A stretch of DNA of 64,000 nt, taken from Lachnospiraceae bacterium. GTDB taxonomy: Bacteria > Bacillota > Clostridia > Lachnospirales > Lachnospiraceae. Location of the stretch: contig JAETOL010000001.1 of the NCBI GenBank assembly GCA_021771755.1, forward strand, positions 248,001-312,000, written 5' to 3'. A program made the translations under genes and the position numbers. The notes under the pieces are model-generated. The model was given only the letters and a program-made list of their open reading frames with translations. It was not told where the DNA came from and did not search any database. Below are positions 18,463 to 26,288 of this stretch, piece by piece. Positions within the stretch are counted from its first letter, which is position 1; each line of letters opens with the position of its first letter.

Positions 18463-18487
18463 ACATCCCGGGAAAAACCCGGGATGT
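18463..18487 (-). other. intercistronic hairpin between isomerase and kinase genes
   Basis: A perfect 10-bp GC-rich stem (18463-18472 with 18478-18487) and a 5-base loop, with no T tract after it on the minus strand. It is likely an RNA-processing or stability element that sets different expression levels of the two genes. Confidence 0.55.
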
Positions 18488-18518
18488 ATATCTGTGATGT
18501 CAGAGTTCTATTTTTCTT

Positions 18519-20003
18519 TTATCCCCATGGATTTTCTGTCGGATATCTTACACCCTTAGGCTGGTTGTAGCCGATTTCTTCAACCGGAACACCGATATAT
18601 TTAAATACCTCAAACAGAGCTTTTCCATAATGTCCGAACGCAACTGCACCGTGGTGCGGATAGCCGCCCTCAATCAGCACATGACGGTAGAAGCGTCCCA
18701 TCTCCGGAATAGCAAATACGCCAATTGATCCAAAGGATCTTGTAGCAACCGGAAGAACCTCTCCATGTGCGATATAAGCGCGCAGCTTGTTGTCTGCAGT
18801 ACTCTGGAGACGGTAGAAGGTAATATCTCCCGGTTTGATATCTCCCTCAAGAGTACCCTGTGTCACTTCCTCCGGAAGTGCTCTCGCCATGATCATCTGA
18901 TATTTCATCTCACAGGAAACCAGCTTGCCGGAAGCAGTATTTCCACAATGGAATCCCATAAATGTATCTTTCAGAGTATAGTCAAATTTGCCCTTAATGG
19001 ACTCTTCATACATATCCTTCGGTACAGAGTTATTGATATCAAGAAGAGTCACTGCATCCTGACTTACTACGGTTCCAATAAACTCACTTAAAGTACCGTA
19101 AATGTCAACCTCACAGGATACCGGAATTCCCTGAGCTGTCAGACGGCTGTTTACATAGCATGGAACAAAGCCAAACTGTGTCTGGAATGCAGGCCAGCAT
19201 TTCCCTGCAATAGCCACATACTTGCGATATCCTCTGTGCGCCTCTACCCAGTCTTTCAGAGTCAGTTCATACTGTGCCAGTTTTGCAAGGATCTCCGGTT
19301 TTTTATTTCCTTCGCCAAGCTCTTCTTCCATCTCTTTTACAACAGCCGGAATACGCTCGTCTCCTGCATGTTTGTTGTATGCTTCAAAAAGATCCAGCTC
19401 AGAGTTTTCCTCGATCTCAACGCCGATATTGTAAAGCTGTTTGATCGGGGCATTGCATGCAAGGAAGTTTAACGGACGCGGCCCAAAGCTGATGATCTTC
19501 AGATTGTTCAGTCCTTCAATAGCTCTTGCGATCGGAAGGAACTCATGAATCATATCTGCACAGTCCTCTGCGTCTCCCACCGGGTATTCCGGAATATAAG
19601 CTTTTACATTGCGAAGCTGCAGGTTGTAGCTTGCATTCAGCATACCGCAGTATGCATCTCCACGTCCCTGGCAGAGGTCATTCTGAGTTTCTTCTGCTGC
19701 GGCAATAAACATTTTCGGTCCGTCAAAATGCTTTGCAAGAAGTGTCTCGGAGATTTCCGGTCCAAAGTTTCCAAGATATACGCAAAGAGCATTGCAGCCT
19801 GCTTTTTTGATATCCTCAAGAGCCTGTACCATATGGATCTCGCTCTCTACGATACATACCGGACATTCATAGATATCCTCTGCATTATATTTCTTTGTAT
19901 AAGCATCTACAAGCGCTTTTCTTCTGTTTACAGAAAGGCTTTCCGGAAAACAGTCTCTGCTGACTGCAACGATTCCAACTTTTACTTCTGGCATGTTATT
20001 CAT
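18519..20003 (-). CDS. L-fucose/D-arabinose isomerase-family protein
   Basis: 494-residue protein of the L-fucose isomerase-like family (COG2407 type), which interconverts aldoses and ketoses with a divalent metal. The metal-binding set is visible: Glu298 in SCEVDIYG, Asp322 in TLLDINN and His450/451 in GGYPHHGAVAFGHYG, corresponding to the Glu-Asp-His triad of L-fucose isomerase. It is shorter than E. coli FucI (about 590 residues), in line with the COG2407 subgroup. I chose the ATG at 20003, because GGAGG lies eight bases upstream; an ATG at 20018 would contain that site. It sits between DUF4867 and the kinase. The substrate could be an O-methylated or demethylated pentose or 6-deoxyhexose, by inference. 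Confidence 0.85.
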   Translation of the reverse strand: MNNMPEVKVGIVAVSRDCFPESLSVNRRKALVDAYTKKYNAEDIYECPVCIVESEIHMVQALEDIKKAGCNALCVYLGNFGPEISETLLAKHFDGPKMFIAAAEETQNDLCQGRGDAYCGMLNASYNLQLRNVKAYIPEYPVGDAEDCADMIHEFLPIARAIEGLNNLKIISFGPRPLNFLACNAPIKQLYNIGVEIEENSELDLFEAYNKHAGDERIPAVVKEMEEELGEGNKKPEILAKLAQYELTLKDWVEAHRGYRKYVAIAGKCWPAFQTQFGFVPCYVNSRLTAQGIPVSCEVDIYGTLSEFIGTVVSQDAVTLLDINNSVPKDMYEESIKGKFDYTLKDTFMGFHCGNTASGKLVSCEMKYQMIMARALPEEVTQGTLEGDIKPGDITFYRLQSTADNKLRAYIAHGEVLPVATRSFGSIGVFAIPEMGRFYRHVLIEGGYPHHGAVAFGHYGKALFEVFKYIGVPVEEIGYNQPKGVRYPTENPWG

Positions 20004-20081
20004 GATTTTTTCCTCCATTTTTCTTCACTGATGTTTCTGCAGTTACCTGTCAGTTTTTTTCATATCTTTTATCAATTTATC

Positions 20082-20699
20082 TTAATCAATGGTGATGTTT
20101 TCACCCTTCAATCCGCAAAAAGCGCCTTCGATCCCTGCTTCTTCATGAGCGATCAGCCATTTATTTTTCGCGGTAAGCAGTGCGTCTTCACCGGTATTTC
20201 CCAGCTGGAAATTCGGTTCCGTGTTGGTTCCTTTGGGAAGAACTACCACACACTGAAATCCACTTTCGTTTACATTGCATGGCGCATAATGCAGCGTAGT
20301 AGCATATACTTCAATGGCTGTACCTGTCGGAACAAGAAAGGCTTCAATTTTAGCGGTATCATAGGTGAAATCATCCTCGATATCCTTCTGTTCTCCGATC
20401 AGCAGAACCAGATCTGTGACTGCTACGTTCACCTCTGAATCTCTGTGATATTCGACTGCATTCAGCTTTTTATTATGGCCGTTGCAGTATCCGATCTGGA
20501 TAGGAAGTCCGCCATAGGCTCTGTTCTGCAGATCCTTTGCCACATCCAGGGCTTCCAGCTCATCTACAGAAGGAACATAGACAACATCCTCCGGTACCGG
20601 CATATGTTTCATTTCTTTCAACAGACCGGTAAAGTCATAGCCTTCCAGTACCTTTCCGTATTTTCGGAAGGAACTGTCTGTTACATTCTGAATTTTCAT
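20082..20699 (-). CDS. DUF4867 family cupin-like protein
   Basis: 205 residues. A central segment GYCNGHNKKLNAVEYHRD followed by SEVNVAVTDLVLLIG (about 69-101) and then PTGTAIEVYATTLHYAPC (about 124-141) resembles the metal-binding strands of cupins such as ureidoglycolate lyase, with His, Glu and His as likely ligands. I recognise it as DUF4867, a family with no assigned reaction that occurs with sugar isomerase genes. It is the first gene of the operon, with AAGGAGG seven bases before the ATG. Possible roles are mutarotase-like or epimerase-like handling of the sugar; this is a guess from fold and context. Confidence 0.7.
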   Translation of the reverse strand: MKIQNVTDSSFRKYGKVLEGYDFTGLLKEMKHMPVPEDVVYVPSVDELEALDVAKDLQNRAYGGLPIQIGYCNGHNKKLNAVEYHRDSEVNVAVTDLVLLIGEQKDIEDDFTYDTAKIEAFLVPTGTAIEVYATTLHYAPCNVNESGFQCVVVLPKGTNTEPNFQLGNTGEDALLTAKNKWLIAHEEAGIEGAFCGLKGENITID

Positions 20700-20756
20700 T
20701 ACGATTCCTCCTTATGCTCCTGAGGAAACTGCATCATCCGCAGTATCCGCTGAACT

Positions 20757-20788
20757 AAAAAAAGCATACCATAAACAGGTATGCTTTT
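20757..20788 (-). terminator. terminator or leader hairpin between AraC gene and DUF4867 operon
   Basis: An 11-bp perfect stem (20760-20770 with 20778-20788) and, on the minus strand, a run of about eight T. It ends the AraC transcript, or attenuates read-through into the operon 58 bases downstream. Confidence 0.72.
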
Positions 20789-20846
20789 CGCCTCTTTTTT
20801 TATCTGATTCATAGCACTTTTTTGACATTTTTACTTCAATGCAAGA

Positions 20847-21716
20847 TCACACTGAACTCTTCAGATTCTTTTCACTTTTTCCTCTGCGTTCTATCTCACT
20901 GGGAAGAATTCCATATCTTTTCCGGAAATCTTTAGCCAGTCCTCTGCTGCTGCAAAAACCGTTGTCCATAGCAATCTGCCCGATGGTGTGGTCTGTATTT
21001 AAAAGATCCCGGTAGGCATAAGCTGTCCGGATATCCTGCAGATATGTCTTAAAATTGACCCTGGCATATTCCCGGAACATCCTGGAAAGATAAGCATCCG
21101 AATATCCAAACATCTCTGCCAGATCCGAAAGCTTCAGTTCCTCCCGGTAATGCTCTCTCATATATGTTGTGATCCTGGAAAGAGAACTTAAGTGCCGGTT
21201 ATCCCGCAGCTCCTTTTCCTCCACTTCTGTGACCCGATACTGCGTGACCATAAGATACAAAAGCTCATAGTACAAAGAAATCGTCCGGAAATCATACCCC
21301 TTTCTTCTCTCTGTATATACATTATAAAGTCTCTGCACCAGGGAGATCAGCCGGCGGTCCGAAGGATTTTCACTGTCTTCCTCTCTATGGATCCCTCCCT
21401 CGAAACGGATAAACTGCTGGGCAGTAAAGTAGTTCTCAAACTGCCGCAAAGGAATCTGAATCACAGCTGTTTTATTTTCCTTCCATGCATTTACCGAGTG
21501 AATCTCATTGGCATTTACGATCAGAAGTTCACCTGCATGAAGGGGATATTGTTCATTATTGATATAAAAAAGCAGTTCCCCCTCCATGACAGCAAAAATC
21601 TCAATGGACGTATGCCAGTGTTTTTCTCTGATATAATTTCCTCTCCCTCCCTCAAATAAAAATATCTTAAAGGGAAGCCCCTCATTGGGGATGATCAGTT
21701 CGTGTTGAAATTCCAT
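20847..21716 (-). CDS. AraC-family regulator with cupin sensor domain
   Basis: 289-residue regulator beginning MEFQHELIIPNEGLPFKI. The cupin domain contains REKHWHTSIEIFAVMEG and LHAGELLIVNANEIHSV. The AraC domain at the C-terminus contains LSDLAEMFGYSDAYLSRMF and TIGQIAMDNGFCSSRGLAKD. The frame runs upstream to 21986, but the ATG at 21716 has GGAAGG seven bases before it, and the upstream part overlaps the DUF1275 gene. It lies immediately before the DUF4867-isomerase-kinase-corrinoid operon in the same direction, so it is the likely local activator. Confidence 0.9.
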   Translation of the reverse strand: MEFQHELIIPNEGLPFKIFLFEGGRGNYIREKHWHTSIEIFAVMEGELLFYINNEQYPLHAGELLIVNANEIHSVNAWKENKTAVIQIPLRQFENYFTAQQFIRFEGGIHREEDSENPSDRRLISLVQRLYNVYTERRKGYDFRTISLYYELLYLMVTQYRVTEVEEKELRDNRHLSSLSRITTYMREHYREELKLSDLAEMFGYSDAYLSRMFREYARVNFKTYLQDIRTAYAYRDLLNTDHTIGQIAMDNGFCSSRGLAKDFRKRYGILPSEIERRGKSEKNLKSSV

Positions 21717-21757
21717 AACCTTACCTTCCTTTCCCCTCCAGAGGTCAGATTCATAAC

Positions 21758-22420
21758 TCACATTTTTTCTCTGTTCATCAAAAGAAATGCTGCGGTCAAA
21801 AGTACTGGAGAGACCCAGATTGCAGGCAGTCCCACAGAAACAGACACGATTCCGCCCAGACCGGCTCCTACTGCAAACACAAAAATGATTCCATAATAAT
21901 GGAGTGCTTTTTTCAGAGCCCCTGCCTGTCTTTCTCTGAAATAAATCGCCAGACTTTCTGTTCCGCTCCTTAAATTTCCGATGCACATGGTACTTGCATA
22001 TCCATAACCATGCACCTTGCGAAAGGTCTGTACCTGCATGGCACAGGAAAAAGATACCAGCATGGTGGCCGCCATATTCAGGCTTTCAGGAATGAAACCG
22101 GCAAGAAGCAAAACTGCAATCTCCAGCGCCACTACGATCTGTCTCCAGTGAAATCTTTTTGACTCCTGATAACGCCAGTGAATTCCTTCTGCTACCAGAA
22201 CTCCCAGGGCAAACGTCACCACAGGAAAAAGATAGTGAAGTGCGTTTCTCCATTGTCCCATCATAAGATTCTGACTCATGAGCACCACGTTCCCGGTCTG
22301 GGCATTGGAAAAAACGCCGTCTCTTACATTATAGGTATACGCGTCCTGAAACCCTCCTGACAGTGCCAGAAGCGCACTGAGCCGAAAGGTTTCTGAGGTT
22401 TGATGTCTGTTCTTATCCAC
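21758..22420 (-). CDS. DUF1275 (YoaK-like) membrane protein
   Basis: 220-residue membrane protein of the DUF1275/YoaK family, with about six hydrophobic segments and the family opening ALSGGFQDAYTYNVRDGVFSN and then QTGNVVLM. I chose a GTG start at 22420, because AGGAGG lies eight bases upstream. An alternative TTG at 22492 would add 24 residues without a ribosome site. It is 41 bases ahead of the AraC gene and may be cotranscribed with it. No reaction is known for the family. Confidence 0.8.
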   Translation of the reverse strand: MDKNRHQTSETFRLSALLALSGGFQDAYTYNVRDGVFSNAQTGNVVLMSQNLMMGQWRNALHYLFPVVTFALGVLVAEGIHWRYQESKRFHWRQIVVALEIAVLLLAGFIPESLNMAATMLVSFSCAMQVQTFRKVHGYGYASTMCIGNLRSGTESLAIYFRERQAGALKKALHYYGIIFVFAVGAGLGGIVSVSVGLPAIWVSPVLLTAAFLLMNREKM

Positions 22421-22528
22421 CGTATCTTCCTCCTGGATCTTCTGTTTCTCAGCCCCAGTATACTCCACTTTTTCTCTTATGTAAAACAACAAATTTTCTA
22501 CGGCTGTCCCAGTACTTAAATAAAACTT

Positions 22529-23353
22529 TTATCTGCTGCAAAACCTGTATATGGCCTTTGCCACTCCGTCCTCTTCATTCGAATCCGTTACAAAAGCTGC
22601 CGCATCCTTACATTCACTTGTGCCATTAGCTACCGCGATTCCGTATTTCACAGCTTTCAGCATGGAACTGTCGTTATCCGCATCGCCAAAAGCCATGGCT
22701 TCTTCCGGTTTTACGCCAAGCTGCTCCATAAGGTAAAGGAGAGTGTTTCCTTTTCCGGCATTTTTATGTCCGATCTCCAGAAGGTGTCCCACAGAGGAGG
22801 TCACATAAATATTGGGAATCTCCTGTTCCAGTCTTTTTGCAAATGCTTTTTTCACCTTCATATCCCGGCAGATAAATGCCAGGCTGTCCAGCTCTTCCTG
22901 GTGTTCCCATGCAAATTTTTCTATATTTTTTATGGGAATTCTTGTTTCCTTTACATATCTGGCACCATACTGTGTGGCTCCGTACTTTTCCGGATCTAGC
23001 ACATACGCCTCTTCTGAATAGGGAATACCACGGATAAAAATCTCCATTACAATATCATCCGGTCTTTCCATTTCCAGAACTGCAGCCACCGACTCTGCTT
23101 CCAGAAGGCACTGATAGATTCTTTCTTTTCGGGATACAGAATAAACGGCGCCTCCATTGGAGGTGATCACATACTCCACTCCCGGATAATTCTTTATCAT
23201 CTCAGGCACTGCTTTAAAAGATCTGCCGGTAGCCGGGATCATATGGATTCCCTTACCGATTGCCATATCAAGAGCCTCTCTTGTGGTCTCTGACAGTTCT
23301 TTGTTGTCTGTGAGAAGAGTCCCGTCCAGATCGCTGGCGATCAATTTTATCAT
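22529..23353 (-). CDS. Cof-type HAD-IIB phosphatase
   Basis: 274-residue haloacid dehalogenase superfamily hydrolase, cytoplasmic, probably removing phosphate from sugar phosphates or similar metabolites. Motif I is the nucleophile DLDGTLL near residue 8, motif II is ATGR, the C2-type cap is in the middle, and the C-terminal signature GDADNDSSML near residue 222 binds magnesium. It is monocistronic, with GGGAGAGG 9-10 bases before the ATG. The substrate is not readable from the sequence. Confidence 0.9.
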   Translation of the reverse strand: MIKLIASDLDGTLLTDNKELSETTREALDMAIGKGIHMIPATGRSFKAVPEMIKNYPGVEYVITSNGGAVYSVSRKERIYQCLLEAESVAAVLEMERPDDIVMEIFIRGIPYSEEAYVLDPEKYGATQYGARYVKETRIPIKNIEKFAWEHQEELDSLAFICRDMKVKKAFAKRLEQEIPNIYVTSSVGHLLEIGHKNAGKGNTLLYLMEQLGVKPEEAMAFGDADNDSSMLKAVKYGIAVANGTSECKDAAAFVTDSNEEDGVAKAIYRFCSR

Positions 23354-23520
23354 CTGTACCCTCTCCCTTCCATAGTTTATTCTTCCTATTAATTTTTATT
23401 GTAACCGATTTGAGATAACAAGTACAATACAGATCTTCGCAAAATTTTCCCTCTTCCATAATCCTGCAGATATGATAAAATAATATTCAGAATCACCCGT
23501 AAGGGCAACAGGAGGCATTT

Positions 23521-23799
23521 ATGAAATTTATATATCCTGCGGTTTTCCGCAAAACTGAAACCGGCACTTATTATGGATTTTTCCCGGATCTGGAAGACTG
23601 CCATGCCGAAGGCGACACACTGGATGAAGCGATCGATAAGGCCAACGAAGCTGCGAACGACTGGATCTCTCTGGAATTATCCGAAGAAGACTGCGATCTC
23701 CCTTCTGTTACAGATCCGGAAGATATGGATCTTCAGGAAGGCGATATTGTAAGAAATATTTCTGTAAATATCCGGTTTTACGAAGGCTGGGACGAATAA
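23521..23799 (+). CDS. orphan HicB-family antitoxin-like protein
   Basis: 92-residue HicB-like protein. The RNase-H-like HicB fold is visible as YPAVFRKTETGTYYGFFPDL, then GDTLDEAIDKANEAANDWI. It ends acidic and lacks a separate C-terminal DNA-binding domain. CAGGAGG precedes the ATG. No HicA toxin (a small protein with a G-x-H-x-x motif) is encoded on either side, so it is an orphan. It could be a solitary regulator of RNA or protein binding; the family name does not imply an active toxin-antitoxin pair here. Confidence 0.8.
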   Translation: MKFIYPAVFRKTETGTYYGFFPDLEDCHAEGDTLDEAIDKANEAANDWISLELSEEDCDLPSVTDPEDMDLQEGDIVRNISVNIRFYEGWDE

Positions 23800-23814
23800 T
23801 CGCCCCAGCCTTTT
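23783..23814. terminator. terminator overlapping the end of the hicB-like gene
   Basis: A 9-bp stem (23783-23791 with 23804-23812) begins in the last codons of the hicB-like gene and is followed by TTTT. It probably also serves the convergent thioesterase gene. Confidence 0.65.
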
Positions 23815-24286
23815 AAAATCCCTCTTTGCGCCGCTGTTTTCTCAGCTTATATCTTTTTTCGCCGCCGATCCACTCAGCTCTTTGTGCCTCTGTTTCTACA
23901 ATCAGACCCGGCACTTCTATTTTTTTATCATTTTCATCTAATGCCACAAGAACTTCATAGGCTCTGTTGATCATCCTCCTGGTTCCATCCGCATCCTCCG
24001 CATAAGTATCTACCCGGACTTCCATAGACGTTTTTCCAACATAAGTCATTCTTCCGATCAATACCACCGTATCTCCCAGATAAGCTCCCGCCTTAAAATT
24101 CAGATTATCTACACAGGCAGTCGTCACAATACTGCCCGCATGACGATGCGCCACAATTCCGGCCACCTCGTCGATCCACTGCAGCAAAATCCCGCCAAAC
24201 AGCCTTCCATACCCGTTAATATGCTTTGGCATGATCAGATATGTATTTTCTGTACGGGAATCCTCCACATGCTTTTGTTTTCGCAT
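23813..24286 (-). CDS. hotdog-fold acyl-CoA thioesterase
   Basis: 157-residue cytoplasmic acyl-CoA hydrolase of the YkhA/YciA (BFIT) type. The hotdog signature HINGYGRLFGGILLQWIDEV and the following AHRHAGSIVTTACVDNLNF are intact; Asn and Asp in this region are the catalytic residues of the family. The basic tail (RYKLRKQRRKEGF) is short. The gene is followed downstream by the HicB terminator and may be cotranscribed with the VOC gene upstream (30 bases apart). The ribosome site is weak (GTGGAC). Confidence 0.88.
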   Translation of the reverse strand: MRKQKHVEDSRTENTYLIMPKHINGYGRLFGGILLQWIDEVAGIVAHRHAGSIVTTACVDNLNFKAGAYLGDTVVLIGRMTYVGKTSMEVRVDTYAEDADGTRRMINRAYEVLVALDENDKKIEVPGLIVETEAQRAEWIGGEKRYKLRKQRRKEGF

Positions 24287-24316
24287 TTGTCCACTACTTT
24301 CTCTTTCTTTAAATTT

Positions 24317-24718
24317 TTATTCATGCAGTTCCAGCGGCAGTCCGTCCGGATCTTTAAAAAATGTAAATTTCCCGCCGGAAAACTCATCTACCCGGATCGG
24401 TTCCAGCTCAATCCCTTTTGCCCGAAGCTCTGCTGCTGTTTTTTCAATATCCGTTACTGTAAAAGCAAGGTGTCTAAGTCCATATGCTTCAGGAAAATTC
24501 GGGCGTTCCGGATGAAGCTTATGCTCCGAATCTTTTTGGGCAGGGGCAAAAATCTCCAGTTCCACTCCATTCAGCTCCAGATCCAGCTTATAATCTCCTC
24601 TTTCTTTTCGGAAATTTTCTCTTACAATACGAAATCCCAGTTTATCCACGTAAAATTCTCTTGATTTCTGATAGTCTGATACCAGCAGGGCTATATGATG
24701 TACGGCTGTCAATGCCAT
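24317..24718 (-). CDS. VOC (glyoxalase/bleomycin resistance) family protein
   Basis: 133 residues with two beta-alpha-beta-beta-beta modules. HHIALLVSDYQKSREFYVDK opens the first and LRHLAFTVTDIEKTAAELR the second. Metal ligands are likely His in HHIALL, Glu in LEIFAPA, His in RHLAF and Glu in DGLPLELHE. It resembles the YaeR/GloA2 group, whose substrate is not settled. GGGAGGAAC precedes the ATG. It sits between nth and the thioesterase gene, all on the minus strand. Confidence 0.88.
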   Translation of the reverse strand: MALTAVHHIALLVSDYQKSREFYVDKLGFRIVRENFRKERGDYKLDLELNGVELEIFAPAQKDSEHKLHPERPNFPEAYGLRHLAFTVTDIEKTAAELRAKGIELEPIRVDEFSGGKFTFFKDPDGLPLELHE

Positions 24719-24760
24719 ATCGTTCCTCCCTTTCTCTGCAAAATAGTGTCATATATACAG

Positions 24761-25393
24761 TTAAATATTCTTCTTACAGATATCTTCCAGACAGCATCTG
24801 TCACAGTGAGGCTTTGTTCGTGCTGTGCACACTTCTCTTCCATGAAATACCAGACGATGACAGAAATCGCTGCCCTCTTCCGGTGGGATAATCTTCCATA
24901 AAGCCATCTCCACTTTTTTTGGCTCTTTGATATTGTCTACCAGACCGATACGGTTTGTCAGGCGGATACAATGGGTATCTGTTACAATGGCAGGCTTACC
25001 AAACACGTCTCCCATAATCAGATTTGCGCTTTTTCTTCCTACTCCCGGAAGTTTCAGAAGTTCTTCAAAGGTTTCCGGTATACGATCCTCATACTGCTCA
25101 TGAAGAATTCTCATGCATGCGCTGATATCTCTGGCTTTACTTTTTCCAAGACCGCAGGGTTTTACAATTGCTTCGATTTCCTCCGGCTGAGCTGCTGCAA
25201 GAGATGCCACATCCGGATATTTTGCATAAAGGTCCTCTACCACTACATTAACTCTGGCGTCTGTACACTGTGCTGCCAGACGAACACTGACCAGGAGCTT
25301 CCAGGCCTGATCGTAGTCCAGTGTACAGTCTGCATCCGGGTATTCTTCTTTCAGTCTCTGGATTACTTCCAGAGCGCGTTGTTTCTTTGTCAT
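24761..25393 (-). CDS. nth: endonuclease III
   Basis: 210-residue base-excision-repair glycosylase/AP lyase for oxidised pyrimidines. The helix-hairpin-helix with catalytic Lys is LPGVGRKSANLIMGD, and the catalytic Asp lies in TDTHCIRL. The C-terminal iron-sulphur loop reads CTARTKPHCDRCCLEDIC, giving C-X7-C-X2-C-X5-C, where the classical spacing has X6 in the first gap. AGAGGAG lies six bases before the ATG. All four Cys are present, so the cluster is likely made despite the extra residue. Confidence 0.95.
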   Translation of the reverse strand: MTKKQRALEVIQRLKEEYPDADCTLDYDQAWKLLVSVRLAAQCTDARVNVVVEDLYAKYPDVASLAAAQPEEIEAIVKPCGLGKSKARDISACMRILHEQYEDRIPETFEELLKLPGVGRKSANLIMGDVFGKPAIVTDTHCIRLTNRIGLVDNIKEPKKVEMALWKIIPPEEGSDFCHRLVFHGREVCTARTKPHCDRCCLEDICKKNI

Positions 25394-25450
25394 AGGATAC
25401 TCCTCTTTTTATGTTCTTTCAGGATTCATTATCTGCTCCTCATATACAGG

Positions 25451-25488
25451 AAAGCGGATCGTGCCTTTATGTGCACCATCCGCTTTTT
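25451..25488 (-). terminator. terminator between upp and nth
   Basis: A 14-bp stem with one mismatch (25451-25464 with 25473-25486), just past the upp stop on the minus strand; the T tract on that strand is short. Confidence 0.6.
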
Positions 25489-25500
25489 ATGATTCCTTTT

Positions 25501-26130
25501 TTATCTGGTTCCGAAGATACGGTCTCCCGCATCGCCAAGTCCCGGGCAGATATATGCATTTTCGTTGAGTTCACGATCCAGATGACCAACATAGATCTGA
25601 ACATCCGGATGAGCCTTATGCAGACGCTCCAGACCTTCCGGAGCAGCAATGATAAACATGCATTTAATGTTCTTTCCGCCATGCTCTTTGATAAAATCAA
25701 CCGCAGCTACTGCAGAACCACCGGTTGCCAGCATCGGATCTGTAACAACGATCAGTCTCTGATCAATAGGATCCGGAAGCTTGCAGTAATATTCGTGTGG
25801 CTCATGAGTTTCCGGATCCCTGTAAAGACCAATGTGACCGATCTTTGCAGACGGAACCAGAGTTGTGATACCATTGACCATTCCAAGTCCGGCACGAAGT
25901 ACAGGTACAACCGCAAGCTTCTTACCTGCGATCATAGGTGTCATACAGGTTTCCAGCGGAGTCTCTACCTCCACATCCTCCAGCGGAAGATCTCTCAGAG
26001 CCTCAAATCCCATAAGAACCGCAATCTCTTCGATCAGCTTACGAAATTCATTTGTTCCGGTACGCTTATCTCTCAGCAGGGAAATTTTATGCTGGATCAG
26101 CGGATGTTCCATAATATATACGTTTTCCAT
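25501..26130 (-). CDS. upp: uracil phosphoribosyltransferase
   Basis: 209 residues. Pyrimidine salvage: uracil + PRPP gives UMP. The PRPP-binding motif [13 protein letters not shown] is near residue 129, the uracil-binding C-terminus is [16 protein letters not shown], and [11 protein letters not shown] is conserved. Length matches the family exactly. CGGAGG lies eight bases before the ATG. A terminator for the upstream phosphatidyltransferase gene separates it from that gene, so upp has its own promoter. Confidence 0.98.
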   Translation of the reverse strand: MENVYIMEHPLIQHKISLLRDKRTGTNEFRKLIEEIAVLMGFEALRDLPLEDVEVETPLETCMTPMIAGKKLAVVPVLRAGLGMVNGITTLVPSAKIGHIGLYRDPETHEPHEYYCKLPDPIDQRLIVVTDPMLATGGSAVAAVDFIKEHGGKNIKCMFIIAAPEGLERLHKAHPDVQIYVGHLDRELNENAYICPGLGDAGDRIFGTR

Positions 26131-26154
26131 ATCAAACCTCCGTTATTTTTCTAT

Positions 26155-26204
26155 AAAAAATGACTTATCGACGGAATATAAATAAATCTTCCTCCGATAA
26201 GTCA
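26155..26204 (-). terminator. terminator after the PAP2/phosphatidyltransferase gene
   Basis: A 10-bp perfect stem (26161-26170 with 26195-26204), extended by a few more pairs. On the minus strand it is followed by six T at 26160-26155. Confidence 0.78.
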
Positions 26205-26288
26205 TATTATACCCTATTTTATAATGGACTTCTACCAGAATCTACAGAATCCTGCAAAATACTTCTGTATCGCAGACTGAGATTCTTA

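Noticed and set aside
23400..23520. HicA toxin gene next to HicB
   Set aside because: No frame of about 60 residues with the HicA motif and no ribosome site on either strand.
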